Below are positions 34,615 through 43,024 of a stretch of DNA of 64,000 nt, piece after piece. The stretch is taken from the NCBI GenBank assembly GCA_029008875.1, contig JAQXJP010000015.1:1-64000 (forward strand), in the 5' to 3' direction. The position numbers and the translations under genes are program-made. The stretch comes from Lachnospiraceae bacterium (GTDB lineage: Bacteria > Bacillota > Clostridia > Lachnospirales > Lachnospiraceae). Position 1 is the stretch's first letter; the number at the start of each line of letters is the position of its first letter. Below the pieces are notes generated by a model. That model worked only from the letters and a program-made list of their open reading frames with translations, made no database searches and had not been told where the DNA came from.

Positions 34615-34643
34615 TTGAATTGTCAGATAAATCGTGATAATAT
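34615..34643 (+). promoter_or_regulatory. codY promoter with overlapping CodY-box-like site
   Basis: TTGAAT (34615-34620), a 17-bp spacer and TAATAT (34638-34643) form a plausible promoter 50 bp before the codY start. The 15-mer AATTGTCAGATAAAT (34618-34632) matches the CodY consensus AATTTTCWGAAAATT at 12 of 15 positions and covers the -35/spacer, which is the place for autorepression. Confidence 0.5.
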
Positions 34644-34692
34644 CAATTTACATCCCACCGGTTAGAGAAGCGGGATGATTGAGGAGAAGATG

Positions 34693-35472
34693 ATGAGTGT
34701 TCAGCTGCTGGATAAGACCAGAAAGATTAACAAATTGCTTCACAACAACAACAGCACCAAGGTGGTGTTCAACGATATCTGTGAAGTGTTGACGGGAATT
34801 TTGGATTCCAATATTTTAGTTATCAGCAAAAAGGGGAAAGTGCTCGGCTCAAGCGTATGTAAGGGCGTGGAGGAGATACAGGAACTGATTGTGGATCAGG
34901 TGGGAGGATTTATTGATTCCACATTGAACGAGCGGTTGCTGGGAATTTTGTCTACCAAGGAGAACGTGAATTTGGAGACTCTCGGTTTTGGGGAGGAGAC
35001 CAGACCTTATCGTGCAATCATCACACCCATCGACATTGCCGGTGAACGCTTGGGGACTCTGTTTGAGTATCGGTTTGAGCGGGAGTATGATATCGACGAT
35101 ATTATCCTCACCGAGTACGGCACCACCGTTGTGGGGCTGGAGATGATGCGTTCGGTCAACGAGGAGAGCGCAGAGGAGGAGCGTAAGGTTCAGATTGTCC
35201 GCTCCGCCATCAGCACCTTGTCTTTTTCCGAACTGGAGGCAATCATCCACATCTTTGACGAACTCGGCGGGAATGAGGGAATCCTCGTGGCCAGCAAGAT
35301 TGCGGACCGGGTGGGAATTACAAGATCTGTGATTGTCAATGCGCTCCGCAAATTTGAGAGCGCGGGAGTTATCGAATCCCGGTCTTCCGGGATGAAGGGA
35401 ACCTACATCAAGGTTGTCAATGATGTGGTGTTTGATGAGTTGGCGGAAGTGAAGAAAAAAAATCGTTCATAA
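34693..35472 (+). CDS. codY: GTP/branched-chain amino acid-sensing global regulator CodY
   Basis: This 259-residue protein has the typical CodY length. The N-terminal GAF-like domain (MSVQLLDKTRKINKLLHNNN..., DSNILVISKKGKVLG) binds isoleucine or valine, and the C-terminal winged helix (about 190-250, LVASKIADRVGITRSVIVNA, then LRKFESAGVIESRS) contacts DNA. CodY represses or activates nutrient-limitation genes, including motility genes in several Firmicutes. The ATG at 34693 (GAGGAG 6 nt upstream) gives the family length; ATG codons at 34675 and 34690 are alternatives. It lies just upstream of the flagellar cluster, separated from it by a terminator. Confidence 0.95.
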   Translation: MSVQLLDKTRKINKLLHNNNSTKVVFNDICEVLTGILDSNILVISKKGKVLGSSVCKGVEEIQELIVDQVGGFIDSTLNERLLGILSTKENVNLETLGFGEETRPYRAIITPIDIAGERLGTLFEYRFEREYDIDDIILTEYGTTVVGLEMMRSVNEESAEEERKVQIVRSAISTLSFSELEAIIHIFDELGGNEGILVASKIADRVGITRSVIVNALRKFESAGVIESRSSGMKGTYIKVVNDVVFDELAEVKKKNRS

Positions 35473-35493
35473 AACCTACGGATGGGGTTATGT

Positions 35494-35527
35494 AAAAGGA
35501 CTTATAGTTTTCTATAAGTCCTTTTTT
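35494..35527 (+). terminator. Rho-independent terminator after codY
   Basis: AAAAGGACTTATAG (35494-35507) pairs perfectly with CTATAAGTCCTTTT (35512-35525) around TTTT, and more T follow. It isolates codY from the flagellar operon. Confidence 0.92.
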
Positions 35528-35549
35528 GTATATTATGATAATACCCGGG

Positions 35550-35570
35550 GTCACACTTATCTTGTGTGAC
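35550..35570. promoter_or_regulatory. Inverted repeat upstream of the flagellar operon (possible operator)
   Basis: GTCACAC (35550-35556) and GTGTGAC (35564-35570) are a perfect 7-bp inverted repeat with a 7-bp spacer, 116 bp upstream of flgB. A related half site, TGACACA, follows at 35574-35580. The regulator is unknown. Confidence 0.4.
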
Positions 35571-35616
35571 GAATGACACAAAAACACAATATTTTGTATA
35601 AATTGACAAAAACCAC

Positions 35617-35644
35617 TTGTGTTTTTCCCATAATAAATTATAAT
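35617..35644 (+). promoter_or_regulatory. Putative promoter of the flgB-flgE operon
   Basis: A perfect TATAAT (35639-35644) lies 41 bp before flgB, with TTGTGT (35617-35622) 16 bp upstream. A consensus TTGACA at 35603-35608 has no well-spaced -10. No SigD (FliA)-type motif was seen, so housekeeping sigma is likely. Confidence 0.4.
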
Positions 35645-35685
35645 GAATATGATACAGTACTTGGGTGTATTGTAAGGAGGAGCGT

Positions 35686-36075
35686 ATGATTCAATCAACT
35701 GCGTTTAATTATGTCAACCTTTTGGACAAGGCGGCCGATGCCAGCTGGACAAGGGAGAGCTTGATTGCAAACAACCTGGCCAACGTGGATACCCCGGGCT
35801 ATAAGCGCCAGGATTTGGATTTTGAAAGCCTGCTGAAAAAGGAACTTGGACATTCCAAGTATTCTTCTTTGGATGAGAAGGTGTCCACTGTGGATTTGAG
35901 CCAATTGACGCCCACGGTTCGGACGGATTATGCAGGGTATTCCTACCGTCTGGACGGCAACAACGTGGATATTGACACCGAGAACGTGGAACTGGCATCC
36001 GAACAGTTGAGATATACGGCGCTCACCACGGGAATTACCAAGGAATTTACACGCATGAAGACAGTGATCAAATAG
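35686..36075 (+). CDS. flgB: Flagellar basal-body rod protein FlgB
   Basis: This 129-residue proximal rod protein has the rod/hook family signature near the N-terminus (SLIANNLANVDTPGYKRQDLDF) and a C-terminal helix (VDIDTENVELASEQLRYTAL). It is exported by the flagellar type III system and forms part of the rod between the MS ring and hook. An AAGGAGG ribosome binding site precedes the ATG at 35686; a start 21 bp upstream would lie before this site. It is the first gene of the flagellar cluster. Confidence 0.95.
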   Translation: MIQSTAFNYVNLLDKAADASWTRESLIANNLANVDTPGYKRQDLDFESLLKKELGHSKYSSLDEKVSTVDLSQLTPTVRTDYAGYSYRLDGNNVDIDTENVELASEQLRYTALTTGITKEFTRMKTVIK

Positions 36076-36091
36076 TTAGGAGGGGGAGACA

Positions 36092-36532
36092 ATGGGCTTA
36101 TTTCAATCATTCAATATCAGCGCATCCGGAATGACCGCACAGCGTTTTCGCACCGACATTATCGCTGAGAATATAGCAAATGTAAATACCACAAAGACCG
36201 AGGACGGGACTCCTTATCGCCGCAAGGTGGTTACTTTTTCCGAGAAAGGTGTGACACCCTTTAGCCAGTATTTTACCGCGTCCAAAAACGCGGCAGTCGG
36301 AAACGGAGTGAAGGTCTCCCGGGTGTCCGAGGATTACGAGACGGATTTTGTGGCAACCTATGACCCGGCAAACCCGGATGCGGACGAGAACGGATACGTC
36401 TATTATCCGAATGTCAATACCGTAACCGAGATGACGAACCTGATTGACGCTACCAGAGCCTACGAGGCCAATGCCACCGCATTTGACGCAAGCAAGGAGA
36501 TGGCGAAGCAGGGGCTGTCCATCGGTCAGTAA
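36092..36532 (+). CDS. flgC: Flagellar basal-body rod protein FlgC
   Basis: This 146-residue rod protein begins MGLFQSFNISASGMTAQRFR and carries the family motif IIAENIANVNTTKTEDGTPY. The C-terminal helix EMTNLIDATRAYEANATAFD is typical. It assembles with FlgB, FliE and FlgG in the axial rod. It starts 17 bp after flgB behind GGAGGGGG. Confidence 0.96.
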   Translation: MGLFQSFNISASGMTAQRFRTDIIAENIANVNTTKTEDGTPYRRKVVTFSEKGVTPFSQYFTASKNAAVGNGVKVSRVSEDYETDFVATYDPANPDADENGYVYYPNVNTVTEMTNLIDATRAYEANATAFDASKEMAKQGLSIGQ

Positions 36533-36551
36533 AGATTAGGGGGATTTTTCT

Positions 36552-36863
36552 ATGGATATCACATCATTGTCCGGCGTTACATCGGACTATTTGAGCACAT
36601 ATGCCGCAAACAAGTCGCTCACCGTCAAGGAGGATGACTCCTTCGGCGCCGTGTTTCAGTCCATGTTGAGTTCGCTGGACGAGACCAACCAGTTGCAAAA
36701 TGCCGCAGAGTCCGCGGAGATTCAGTTTGCTTTGGGAGAGTCGGACAATACGCACGATTTGTTGATTGCGGAATCGAAGGCGGAGATTGCGCTTCAATAC
36801 ACGGTTGCCGTAAGGGACAAGCTGATTGATGCTTACAAAGAGTTAATGCAAATGTCTGTATAA
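36552..36863 (+). CDS. fliE: Flagellar hook-basal body protein FliE
   Basis: This 103-residue protein is the adaptor between the MS ring (FliF) and the rod. The conserved C-terminal part ESDNTHDLLIAESKAEIALQ, followed by VAVRDKLIDAYKELMQM, is characteristic. The N-terminal third is variable. It lies between flgC and fliF, as usual. Confidence 0.93.
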   Translation: MDITSLSGVTSDYLSTYAANKSLTVKEDDSFGAVFQSMLSSLDETNQLQNAAESAEIQFALGESDNTHDLLIAESKAEIALQYTVAVRDKLIDAYKELMQMSV

Positions 36864-36878
36864 AAGGGGTAAAGGGAC

Positions 36879-38483
36879 ATGCCTGAACAGTTGCAAAAGA
36901 TACTGGATCGTATCTTGGAATGGTGGAAGAAATTTAATAATAAGCAGAGAGCTATCATGATCAGTATCGCAGCCGTTGTGATTATGGCGCTTGGGATTCT
37001 GGGTTATGTGGTATCCCGGCCGAGTTATGTGAGTATCTATTCGGCGGAGGATATGAAGGAGGCAAGCTCCATCAGCAAGCTGTTGAGCGACAATGGGATC
37101 GCCTACAATACCATTAACGGCGGCATGACTTTCCAGGTGGACGAGAAGAATGAGGCGACAGCGTGCTACCTGTTGGCGGAGAACGATTATCCTTCTCTGA
37201 CATACGATATCAGCAATGTCACCAGCGGAAGCTTTTCCACCACGGAAGCCGACAAGCAAAAGCTCTGGAAGGATTACTTGGAAAAGAAATTTGCGGATCA
37301 CCTGACACAGTTTGACTTTGTCAAGTCTGCGAATGTGGATATCACCCTGCCGGACAACAACGGTACAATTCTGGCAAGCCAGGATCAGGGGACTGCGGCA
37401 GTCCAGCTGTTCTTGAAGCATGATATCGACTCCGAACAGGCCTATGGCTTGGCTTTGTTCGTGGCGACGGAGCTGGGAAATGATGACACCAAGGGCATCA
37501 CCATCCTGGATCAGGACAGTAATGTGCTGTACTCCGGATCGGATGAGGGAACTGCGTACGGTGTTGCTAATTCCCAGTTGAATAATACTCAGAAAATGTC
37601 CGCAATCATCAAGGATGAGGTGCGGGATGTTTTGCTGGGAACCCAGATGTTTTCCAATATCGAGGTTGCCATGCGGCTGACAGTGGATTATTCCGACACC
37701 ACAACCGCCACCCACGAGTATTACGGAAACGATCCGGACTCCAATACCAACATGATCGGTGAGATCTCACAGTACAGTGCGGAGAGCAACGGGGGAGCGG
37801 GAGCGATTCCCGGAACGGATTCCAACGATGACACTACATACTATATCGACGACAACGGAAATGTCTACTATGCGGTGGACGATTCCGATATTGTATATCA
37901 GAACAATGAAAAAGTGATAACCGAGACACGGCCGGGCGGCGTGATTGATTATGAGAAGTCATCCATTGCGATTGTGGCCACCCGCTATGTGACATACAGC
38001 GAGGAGGTTTTGGAGGATTCCGGAGAACTGGATGACATGACCTTCGCGGAATTTAAGGCAGCTCACTCCGAGCCCACTGCAGTGGAGGTGGATGACAGCT
38101 TTGTACCCTTGATTGCAAATGCTACCGGTGTGGATGCGGAGAGCATTTCTTTTGCATGCTACGAGCAGCCGGTGTTTGTGGAGAAGGAGCGGGGAATTCG
38201 CTCCGTTACCGATATTTTACAGATTGTTCTGGCAGTGCTCATTTTTGCACTTTTGGGTTATGTGGTATTCCGCAGCACGAGAAGAAGCGCGGAGACAGAG
38301 ATGGAGCCGGAGTTGTCCGTGGAGACTTTGCTTGAGTCCACGGCGGAGGAGCAGAGTGCTCTTGATGATATCGGTTATTCGGAGAAGTCAGAGACAAGAA
38401 TTCTGATTGAAAAATTCGTGGACGAGAATCCGGACGCAGTTGCACTTTTGCTCCGGAACTGGTTGAACGAGGATTGGGAGTAA
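36879..38483 (+). CDS. fliF: Flagellar MS-ring protein FliF
   Basis: This 534-residue protein forms the membrane-embedded MS ring. There are two membrane helices, at about 27-47 (AIMISIAAVVIMALGILGYV) and about 447-467 (ILQIVLAVLIFALLGYVVF). Ring-building motifs lie between them, including SISKLLSDNGIAYNTINGG and the YxxYLEKKFADHL region. The periplasmic part contains an Asp/Asn-rich stretch (about 290-350) typical of variable FliF loops. The cytoplasmic C-terminus (LIEKFVDENPDAVALLLRNW) binds FliG, encoded next. Confidence 0.96.
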   Translation: MPEQLQKILDRILEWWKKFNNKQRAIMISIAAVVIMALGILGYVVSRPSYVSIYSAEDMKEASSISKLLSDNGIAYNTINGGMTFQVDEKNEATACYLLAENDYPSLTYDISNVTSGSFSTTEADKQKLWKDYLEKKFADHLTQFDFVKSANVDITLPDNNGTILASQDQGTAAVQLFLKHDIDSEQAYGLALFVATELGNDDTKGITILDQDSNVLYSGSDEGTAYGVANSQLNNTQKMSAIIKDEVRDVLLGTQMFSNIEVAMRLTVDYSDTTTATHEYYGNDPDSNTNMIGEISQYSAESNGGAGAIPGTDSNDDTTYYIDDNGNVYYAVDDSDIVYQNNEKVITETRPGGVIDYEKSSIAIVATRYVTYSEEVLEDSGELDDMTFAEFKAAHSEPTAVEVDDSFVPLIANATGVDAESISFACYEQPVFVEKERGIRSVTDILQIVLAVLIFALLGYVVFRSTRRSAETEMEPELSVETLLESTAEEQSALDDIGYSEKSETRILIEKFVDENPDAVALLLRNWLNEDWE

Positions 38484-38489
38484 TGCTTT

Positions 38490-39500
38490 ATGCAAGAACA
38501 AGAAGGCTACAGCGGGGTACAGAAAGCTGCAATATTGTTGATTACGCTTGGTCCTGAAAAAGCTGCAACAATATTCAAACACCTCAAAGAGGATGAAATT
38601 GAAGAATTGACGTTGGAAATTGCCAACACCCGAAGTGTATCTCCCCAGACGAAAGAGGACATTTTGAACGAGTTTTATCAGGTGTGTCTCGCTCAGCAAT
38701 ATATTGCGGAGGGTGGTATCAGTTACGCCAAAGAGTTGCTGGAGAAGGCGTTGGGTGAGGATAAGGCTCAGGGTGTCATCCAGAAACTTACCGCATCTCT
38801 TCAGGTGCGTCCTTTTGAGTTTGTTCGCAAGACGGATCCGAGCCAGCTGTTGAACTTTATACAGGATGAGCATCCGCAGACCATTGCCATGATCTTGTCC
38901 TATTTACCGGCATCCCAGGCTTCTATGGTTCTGGGAGCATTGCCGCCGGAGAAACAGGCCGATGTGGCAAAGAGAATCGCCATGATGGACCGCACCTCGC
39001 CGGATGTGATCAAGGAGGTGGAGAGAGTGCTGGAGCGCAAGCTTGCATCTCTCGTCAATCAGGATTACACCATCGTGGGTGGCGTGGATGCAATTGTGGC
39101 AATCCTAAACAGTGTGGATCGCGGTACAGAAAAGCATATTATGGAGTCTCTTGAAATTGAGGAGCCGGAGCTGGCGGACGAGATTCGCAAGAAGATGTTC
39201 GTATTCGAGGACATCTTGCTGCTTGACGACCGCGCGATTCAGAGAGTGCTCCGGGATGTGGACAATGCCGATCTGGAGCTTGCACTCAAGAGCACATCCG
39301 AGGAAGTACAGAATGCAATATTCCGCAACCTGTCAAAGCGTCTTGCGGCTATGATCAAAGAGGATATGGAATTCATGGGGCCTGTCCGTATGAAAGACGT
39401 GGAGGAGGCGCAGCAGAAGGTTGTTGGTGTTATCCGTAAACTGGAGGATTCCGCTGAAATTGTAATTTCCCGTGGCGGAGGTGACGATATTGTTGTCTAA
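38490..39500 (+). CDS. fliG: Flagellar motor switch protein FliG
   Basis: This 336-residue switch protein binds FliF through its N-terminal domain and contacts FliM and the stator through its middle and C-terminal domains. The EHPQT motif (DEHPQTIAMILSYL, about residue 130) is intact. The C-terminal torque helix contains the expected charged residues (MFVFEDILLLDDRAIQRVLR). It begins 6 bp after fliF and overlaps the start of fliH. Confidence 0.97.
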   Translation: MQEQEGYSGVQKAAILLITLGPEKAATIFKHLKEDEIEELTLEIANTRSVSPQTKEDILNEFYQVCLAQQYIAEGGISYAKELLEKALGEDKAQGVIQKLTASLQVRPFEFVRKTDPSQLLNFIQDEHPQTIAMILSYLPASQASMVLGALPPEKQADVAKRIAMMDRTSPDVIKEVERVLERKLASLVNQDYTIVGGVDAIVAILNSVDRGTEKHIMESLEIEEPELADEIRKKMFVFEDILLLDDRAIQRVLRDVDNADLELALKSTSEEVQNAIFRNLSKRLAAMIKEDMEFMGPVRMKDVEEAQQKVVGVIRKLEDSAEIVISRGGGDDIVV

Positions 39501-40377
39501 TCTTGTGAAGCAATTTTATGTGACCACCGATCCTGATAATAGTGGGCCTATGATTATTAATTCCAATGACCGGGTTGCGGCCTGCATGAAGTTCTACGAG
39601 GAAGAACAGGCACGACTTCAGGAGGCTAAAATGGCGGAGGAATCCGCCGGCGATGCAGAGTTTAGGGAGGGGTTAATCCTGGAAACTGTGGACGGTGAAG
39701 TGTATCGGGGCGAGGGTAATCCGGAGGGAGAGAGTTCCCCCGTTCAAGCAGCAGCGTTGGATGGTCCCACCTACGATGAGATTGTTGCGAAGGCAAACGA
39801 AGAGGCAGAGCGCATTCTCGGGGAAGCACGCATGAAGGCGGATCAGATCATGAACGAGGCGAATCAAAACGGCAAGATCGTCTTTGAGGAGCAGAAACAG
39901 GCCGGATATCAGGCCGGTGAGGCCCAGGTTCAGGAGGAACTGGAGACGGCCCGCCGAGAACTGGAGGCACAGTTTGCCAAGCAGTCGCAACAGCTACAGC
40001 AGGATTATCAGATTCGTCTCGGACAGATGGAATCGGATATTATCGATGCGATTATTCAGGTGTTTGACCATGTGTTTCATATTCAATTCGAGGATCGGAG
40101 GGAAATCCTTCTGTATCTTGTCAACAACACCATTCAGAACATATCTTCCGGGAAGCATTTTAAGATTTTTTCCTCCTCGGAGAACCTTCCATTTCTGGAG
40201 GAAAATCTCCCAGCATTGCGGGAAAAATTGGGAAGCGATGTGGAAGTGGAGTTGATGTATGATGCCGCGCTGTCCTCGGATGGGTGTAGAATCGAGACGG
40301 AGTGCGGCGTGTTCGATTGTGGAATTGACACAGAGCTTGCAAACATATATAAGGATATCCGCTCCCTTTGCGGATAG
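39490..40377 (+). CDS. fliH: Flagellar assembly protein FliH
   Basis: This protein of about 295 residues is the stator-like regulator of the FliI ATPase. It has a Glu/Gln-rich coiled coil (about 100-190, with GEAQVQEELETARRELEAQF) and a C-terminal globular domain. The start is uncertain: a TTG at 39490 lies 7 nt after GGAGGTG, while TTG 39493 or GTG 39472 are also possible; all overlap the fliG end. Sequence similarity is low, as is normal for FliH, so the call rests on coiled coil plus position between fliG and fliI. Confidence 0.88.
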   Translation: MLSNLVKQFYVTTDPDNSGPMIINSNDRVAACMKFYEEEQARLQEAKMAEESAGDAEFREGLILETVDGEVYRGEGNPEGESSPVQAAALDGPTYDEIVAKANEEAERILGEARMKADQIMNEANQNGKIVFEEQKQAGYQAGEAQVQEELETARRELEAQFAKQSQQLQQDYQIRLGQMESDIIDAIIQVFDHVFHIQFEDRREILLYLVNNTIQNISSGKHFKIFSSSENLPFLEENLPALREKLGSDVEVELMYDAALSSDGCRIETECGVFDCGIDTELANIYKDIRSLCG

Positions 40378-40394
40378 GAATTTGGGGTTTTTCC

Positions 40395-41705
40395 GTGGGA
40401 AACGAAGCAGAGAAGTATTTACAACTGTTGGATCACCAATTTTATAACAGCTATGGCAAGGTGATCAAGGTTGTGGGATTGACAATTGAATCGATTGGGC
40501 CGGAGGCACGGTTGAATGATCTGTGTCGCATCTATATGGACAAGGAGCGACAGGAATACGTGATGGCAGAGGTGGTAGGATTTTCGGATTCGAGACTGAT
40601 TCTCATGCCGGTAGACAGCGTCGATGGAGTTGGTGTCGGATGTGCTGTAGAGAATACAGGACATCCGTTATCTGTTTCCGTGGGGGATGAAATTCTGGGA
40701 CATACTTTGGATGGAATCGGAAGGCCCACGGACGGGGCGGAGTTTCATTTTTCCAAAGAGTATCCGGTGGAGTGCCTGCCGCCGGACCCCATGGCAAGAA
40801 AGATTATCAGCGAGGTTCTGCCTCTTGGGGTCAAGGCGGTAGATGGCCTGATTACAGTGGGAAAGGGACAGCGTATCGGAGTGTTCGCAGGATCCGGTGT
40901 GGGAAAAAGCACCTTGCTGGGTATGTTTGCCCGCAACACCAAGGCGGATATCAACGTGATCGCCTTGATCGGCGAGCGTGGGCGTGAGGTTCGGGAATTC
41001 ATTGAGCGGGATTTGGGACCGGAAGGTATGGCCCGGTCCGTGGTGGTTGTAGCGACTTCGGATAAACCGGCCCTGATTCGCAACAAGGCGGCGAAAACTG
41101 CCACCGCAATCGCGGAATATTTCCGGGATCAGGGGAAGGATGTTCTTTTGATGATGGATTCCCTCACCCGGTTTTCCATGGCGCAACGGGAGATTGGGTT
41201 GGCATCCGGAGAACCTCCGGTGACCAGAGGATATCCTCCCAGCGTGTATTCCGAGATGCCGAAACTGTTGGAACGGGCGGGAACCTCGGAGAGGGGATCC
41301 ATCACCGGACTCTATACGGTTTTGGTGGACGGCGACGATATGAACGAGCCCATCGCGGATACCGCGAGAGGCATTCTGGACGGACATATTGTATTGGATC
41401 GCCGGTTGGGACAGAAGAATCATTACCCCGCAATCGATGTGCTGCAGAGCATTTCCAGAGTGATGAGCTCCATCGCGACCAAGGAGCATAAGCAGTTGGC
41501 CGGAACGCTGAAAAACGTGCTGGCAACTTACAATGAGGCGGAGGATTTGATCAACATCGGGGCATACAAGAGCGGCTCCAATCAGGACATTGATTACGCA
41601 ATATCCAAGATAAAGGCCGTAAACGAGTATCTCTGTCAGGGGACGGATGAAAAATTTCAGTTTGATGAGGAAGTCGAACTGTTAGGCCGGGTGTTTATGA
41701 ACTAA
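40395..41705 (+). CDS. fliI: Flagellar export ATPase FliI
   Basis: This 436-residue ATPase is related to the F1 beta subunit and powers flagellar export. Walker A GSGVGKST is at residues 166-173, Walker B is in VLLMMDSLTRF, and the family segment GERGREVREF is present. The GTG at 40395 is chosen as start because it gives the usual family length; the upstream frame overlaps fliH. FliH and FliJ are encoded on either side. Confidence 0.96.
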   Translation: MGNEAEKYLQLLDHQFYNSYGKVIKVVGLTIESIGPEARLNDLCRIYMDKERQEYVMAEVVGFSDSRLILMPVDSVDGVGVGCAVENTGHPLSVSVGDEILGHTLDGIGRPTDGAEFHFSKEYPVECLPPDPMARKIISEVLPLGVKAVDGLITVGKGQRIGVFAGSGVGKSTLLGMFARNTKADINVIALIGERGREVREFIERDLGPEGMARSVVVVATSDKPALIRNKAAKTATAIAEYFRDQGKDVLLMMDSLTRFSMAQREIGLASGEPPVTRGYPPSVYSEMPKLLERAGTSERGSITGLYTVLVDGDDMNEPIADTARGILDGHIVLDRRLGQKNHYPAIDVLQSISRVMSSIATKEHKQLAGTLKNVLATYNEAEDLINIGAYKSGSNQDIDYAISKIKAVNEYLCQGTDEKFQFDEEVELLGRVFMN

Positions 41706-41717
41706 TCTGGAGGAGTT

Positions 41718-42158
41718 ATGCCTAGATTTCGTTATCGCATGCAAAATATCCTGGACATTAAGCTGAAGCTTGAGGAGCAGGCAAAAATTGCATATGGGCT
41801 GGCGGAACAGCGCTATCAGGCGGAACAATCCAAACTGCAGGAGATGCTGGCGCGCCGGAGTGGATATGAGGCCGAGTTGAAGTCCTGCATGGACGGGCGG
41901 ATGGATTTGCAGAAAATTCATGAACTCAGAAGTGCCTGCGATGCCATGAAGGTTTTGATTCGACGCCAGATGATGGAGGTCCACAAGAAGGAATTGGAGC
42001 TGGAGGCAGCCAGAAGCGCGCTGATGGATGTGCGCAAAGAGCGGATGATGCACGAGAAACTCCGCGAAAAAGCCTTGGAAAAGTATAGAAAAGAGGAACT
42101 TGACCGGGAGGGAAAGGAAGTCGACCAACTGGTAAGTTATACTTATAACGCCAAATAA
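41718..42158 (+). CDS. fliJ: Flagellar export protein FliJ
   Basis: This 146-residue protein is almost entirely coiled coil. It starts MPRFRYRMQNILDIKLKLEE, as Firmicutes FliJ does, and ends in a Lys/Glu-rich helix. It acts as the central stalk of the FliI hexamer and escorts chaperones to the export gate. It lies 13 bp after fliI behind GGAGG. Confidence 0.93.
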   Translation: MPRFRYRMQNILDIKLKLEEQAKIAYGLAEQRYQAEQSKLQEMLARRSGYEAELKSCMDGRMDLQKIHELRSACDAMKVLIRRQMMEVHKKELELEAARSALMDVRKERMMHEKLREKALEKYRKEELDREGKEVDQLVSYTYNAK

Positions 42159-42169
42159 GGAGAGCATTT

Positions 42170-42988
42170 ATGGCAGACAAGAAGCAAGATTTGGAAGATA
42201 AAAAAGCCCGCAGGAAGGCAAAAAAGGACAAAAAGAATCAAATTGCCGAGCTTGGGGTGGAGGAGGAAGATAAGCTAAGCAGCAAAATCCTTCTGTTTTT
42301 TGTGACCCTGTTTATCATTGTGATCTGGCTTGCTATTTTCGGACTGCTGATCAAGATGGATGTGGGGGGATTTGGTTCCTCCGTCCTCTATCCGGTTTTG
42401 AAGGATGTCCCCTATGTGAACAAGATACTTCCGGAATCCAGCGATGTGTCCGTGATGGAGGAGGATACCCAGTACCAGTTCCGTAATATGGAGGAAGCAA
42501 TTGACCGCATCAAGGAACTGGAGATGGAGTTGGCCGATGCTCAGACGAGTGGTGTCTCCGACAATGAGAGAATCGCCGAGCTGGAAGGCCAGGTGGCTGA
42601 ACTTAGTGTGTACAAGGAAGAGCAGATTGAGTTTGAGAATTTGAAAGAAAAATTCTATGAAGAGGTTGTCTTTTCCGATTCCGCACCCGATATAGAAGAA
42701 TATAAGACTTACTATGAGAGCATTGACCCTGCCAATGCGGAAGTCTTGTACAAGCAGGTGGTTGAGCAGAATGCCTATAGCCAGCAAATCGATGATTACG
42801 TGAAAACCTATTCTTCGATGAAGCCCAAGGAGGCTGCGGCTATTTTTGATTCCATGACCGACGACCTTGGACTTGTGGCCGACATCCTGATGAACATGAA
42901 TAGTCAGGCACGCGCTGATATTCTTGGAAAGATGGATTCGGAAACAGCCGCGAAGGTTACGGAGCTCATGGAGCCGAAGAAAAGATAA
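42170..42988 (+). CDS. MotE/YlxF-like membrane protein of the flagellar operon
   Basis: This 272-residue protein has a basic N-terminus (MADKKQDLEDKKARRKAKKDKK), one membrane helix (about 42-65, ILLFFVTLFIIVIWLAIFGL), a coiled coil (about 105-150) and a C-terminal MgtE-N-like domain (about 195-270, with SMKPKEAAAIFDSMTDDLGL and LMNMNSQARADILGKMD). The same layout is found in MotE/FlbB/YlxF proteins encoded between fliJ and fliK, which are linked to stator function in some bacteria. The direct role here is inferred from layout and position. Confidence 0.85.
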   Translation: MADKKQDLEDKKARRKAKKDKKNQIAELGVEEEDKLSSKILLFFVTLFIIVIWLAIFGLLIKMDVGGFGSSVLYPVLKDVPYVNKILPESSDVSVMEEDTQYQFRNMEEAIDRIKELEMELADAQTSGVSDNERIAELEGQVAELSVYKEEQIEFENLKEKFYEEVVFSDSAPDIEEYKTYYESIDPANAEVLYKQVVEQNAYSQQIDDYVKTYSSMKPKEAAAIFDSMTDDLGLVADILMNMNSQARADILGKMDSETAAKVTELMEPKKR

Positions 42989-43024
42989 ACGGCAGGCATA
43001 ATACGGAAGAAAGGAGGAGAGGAC

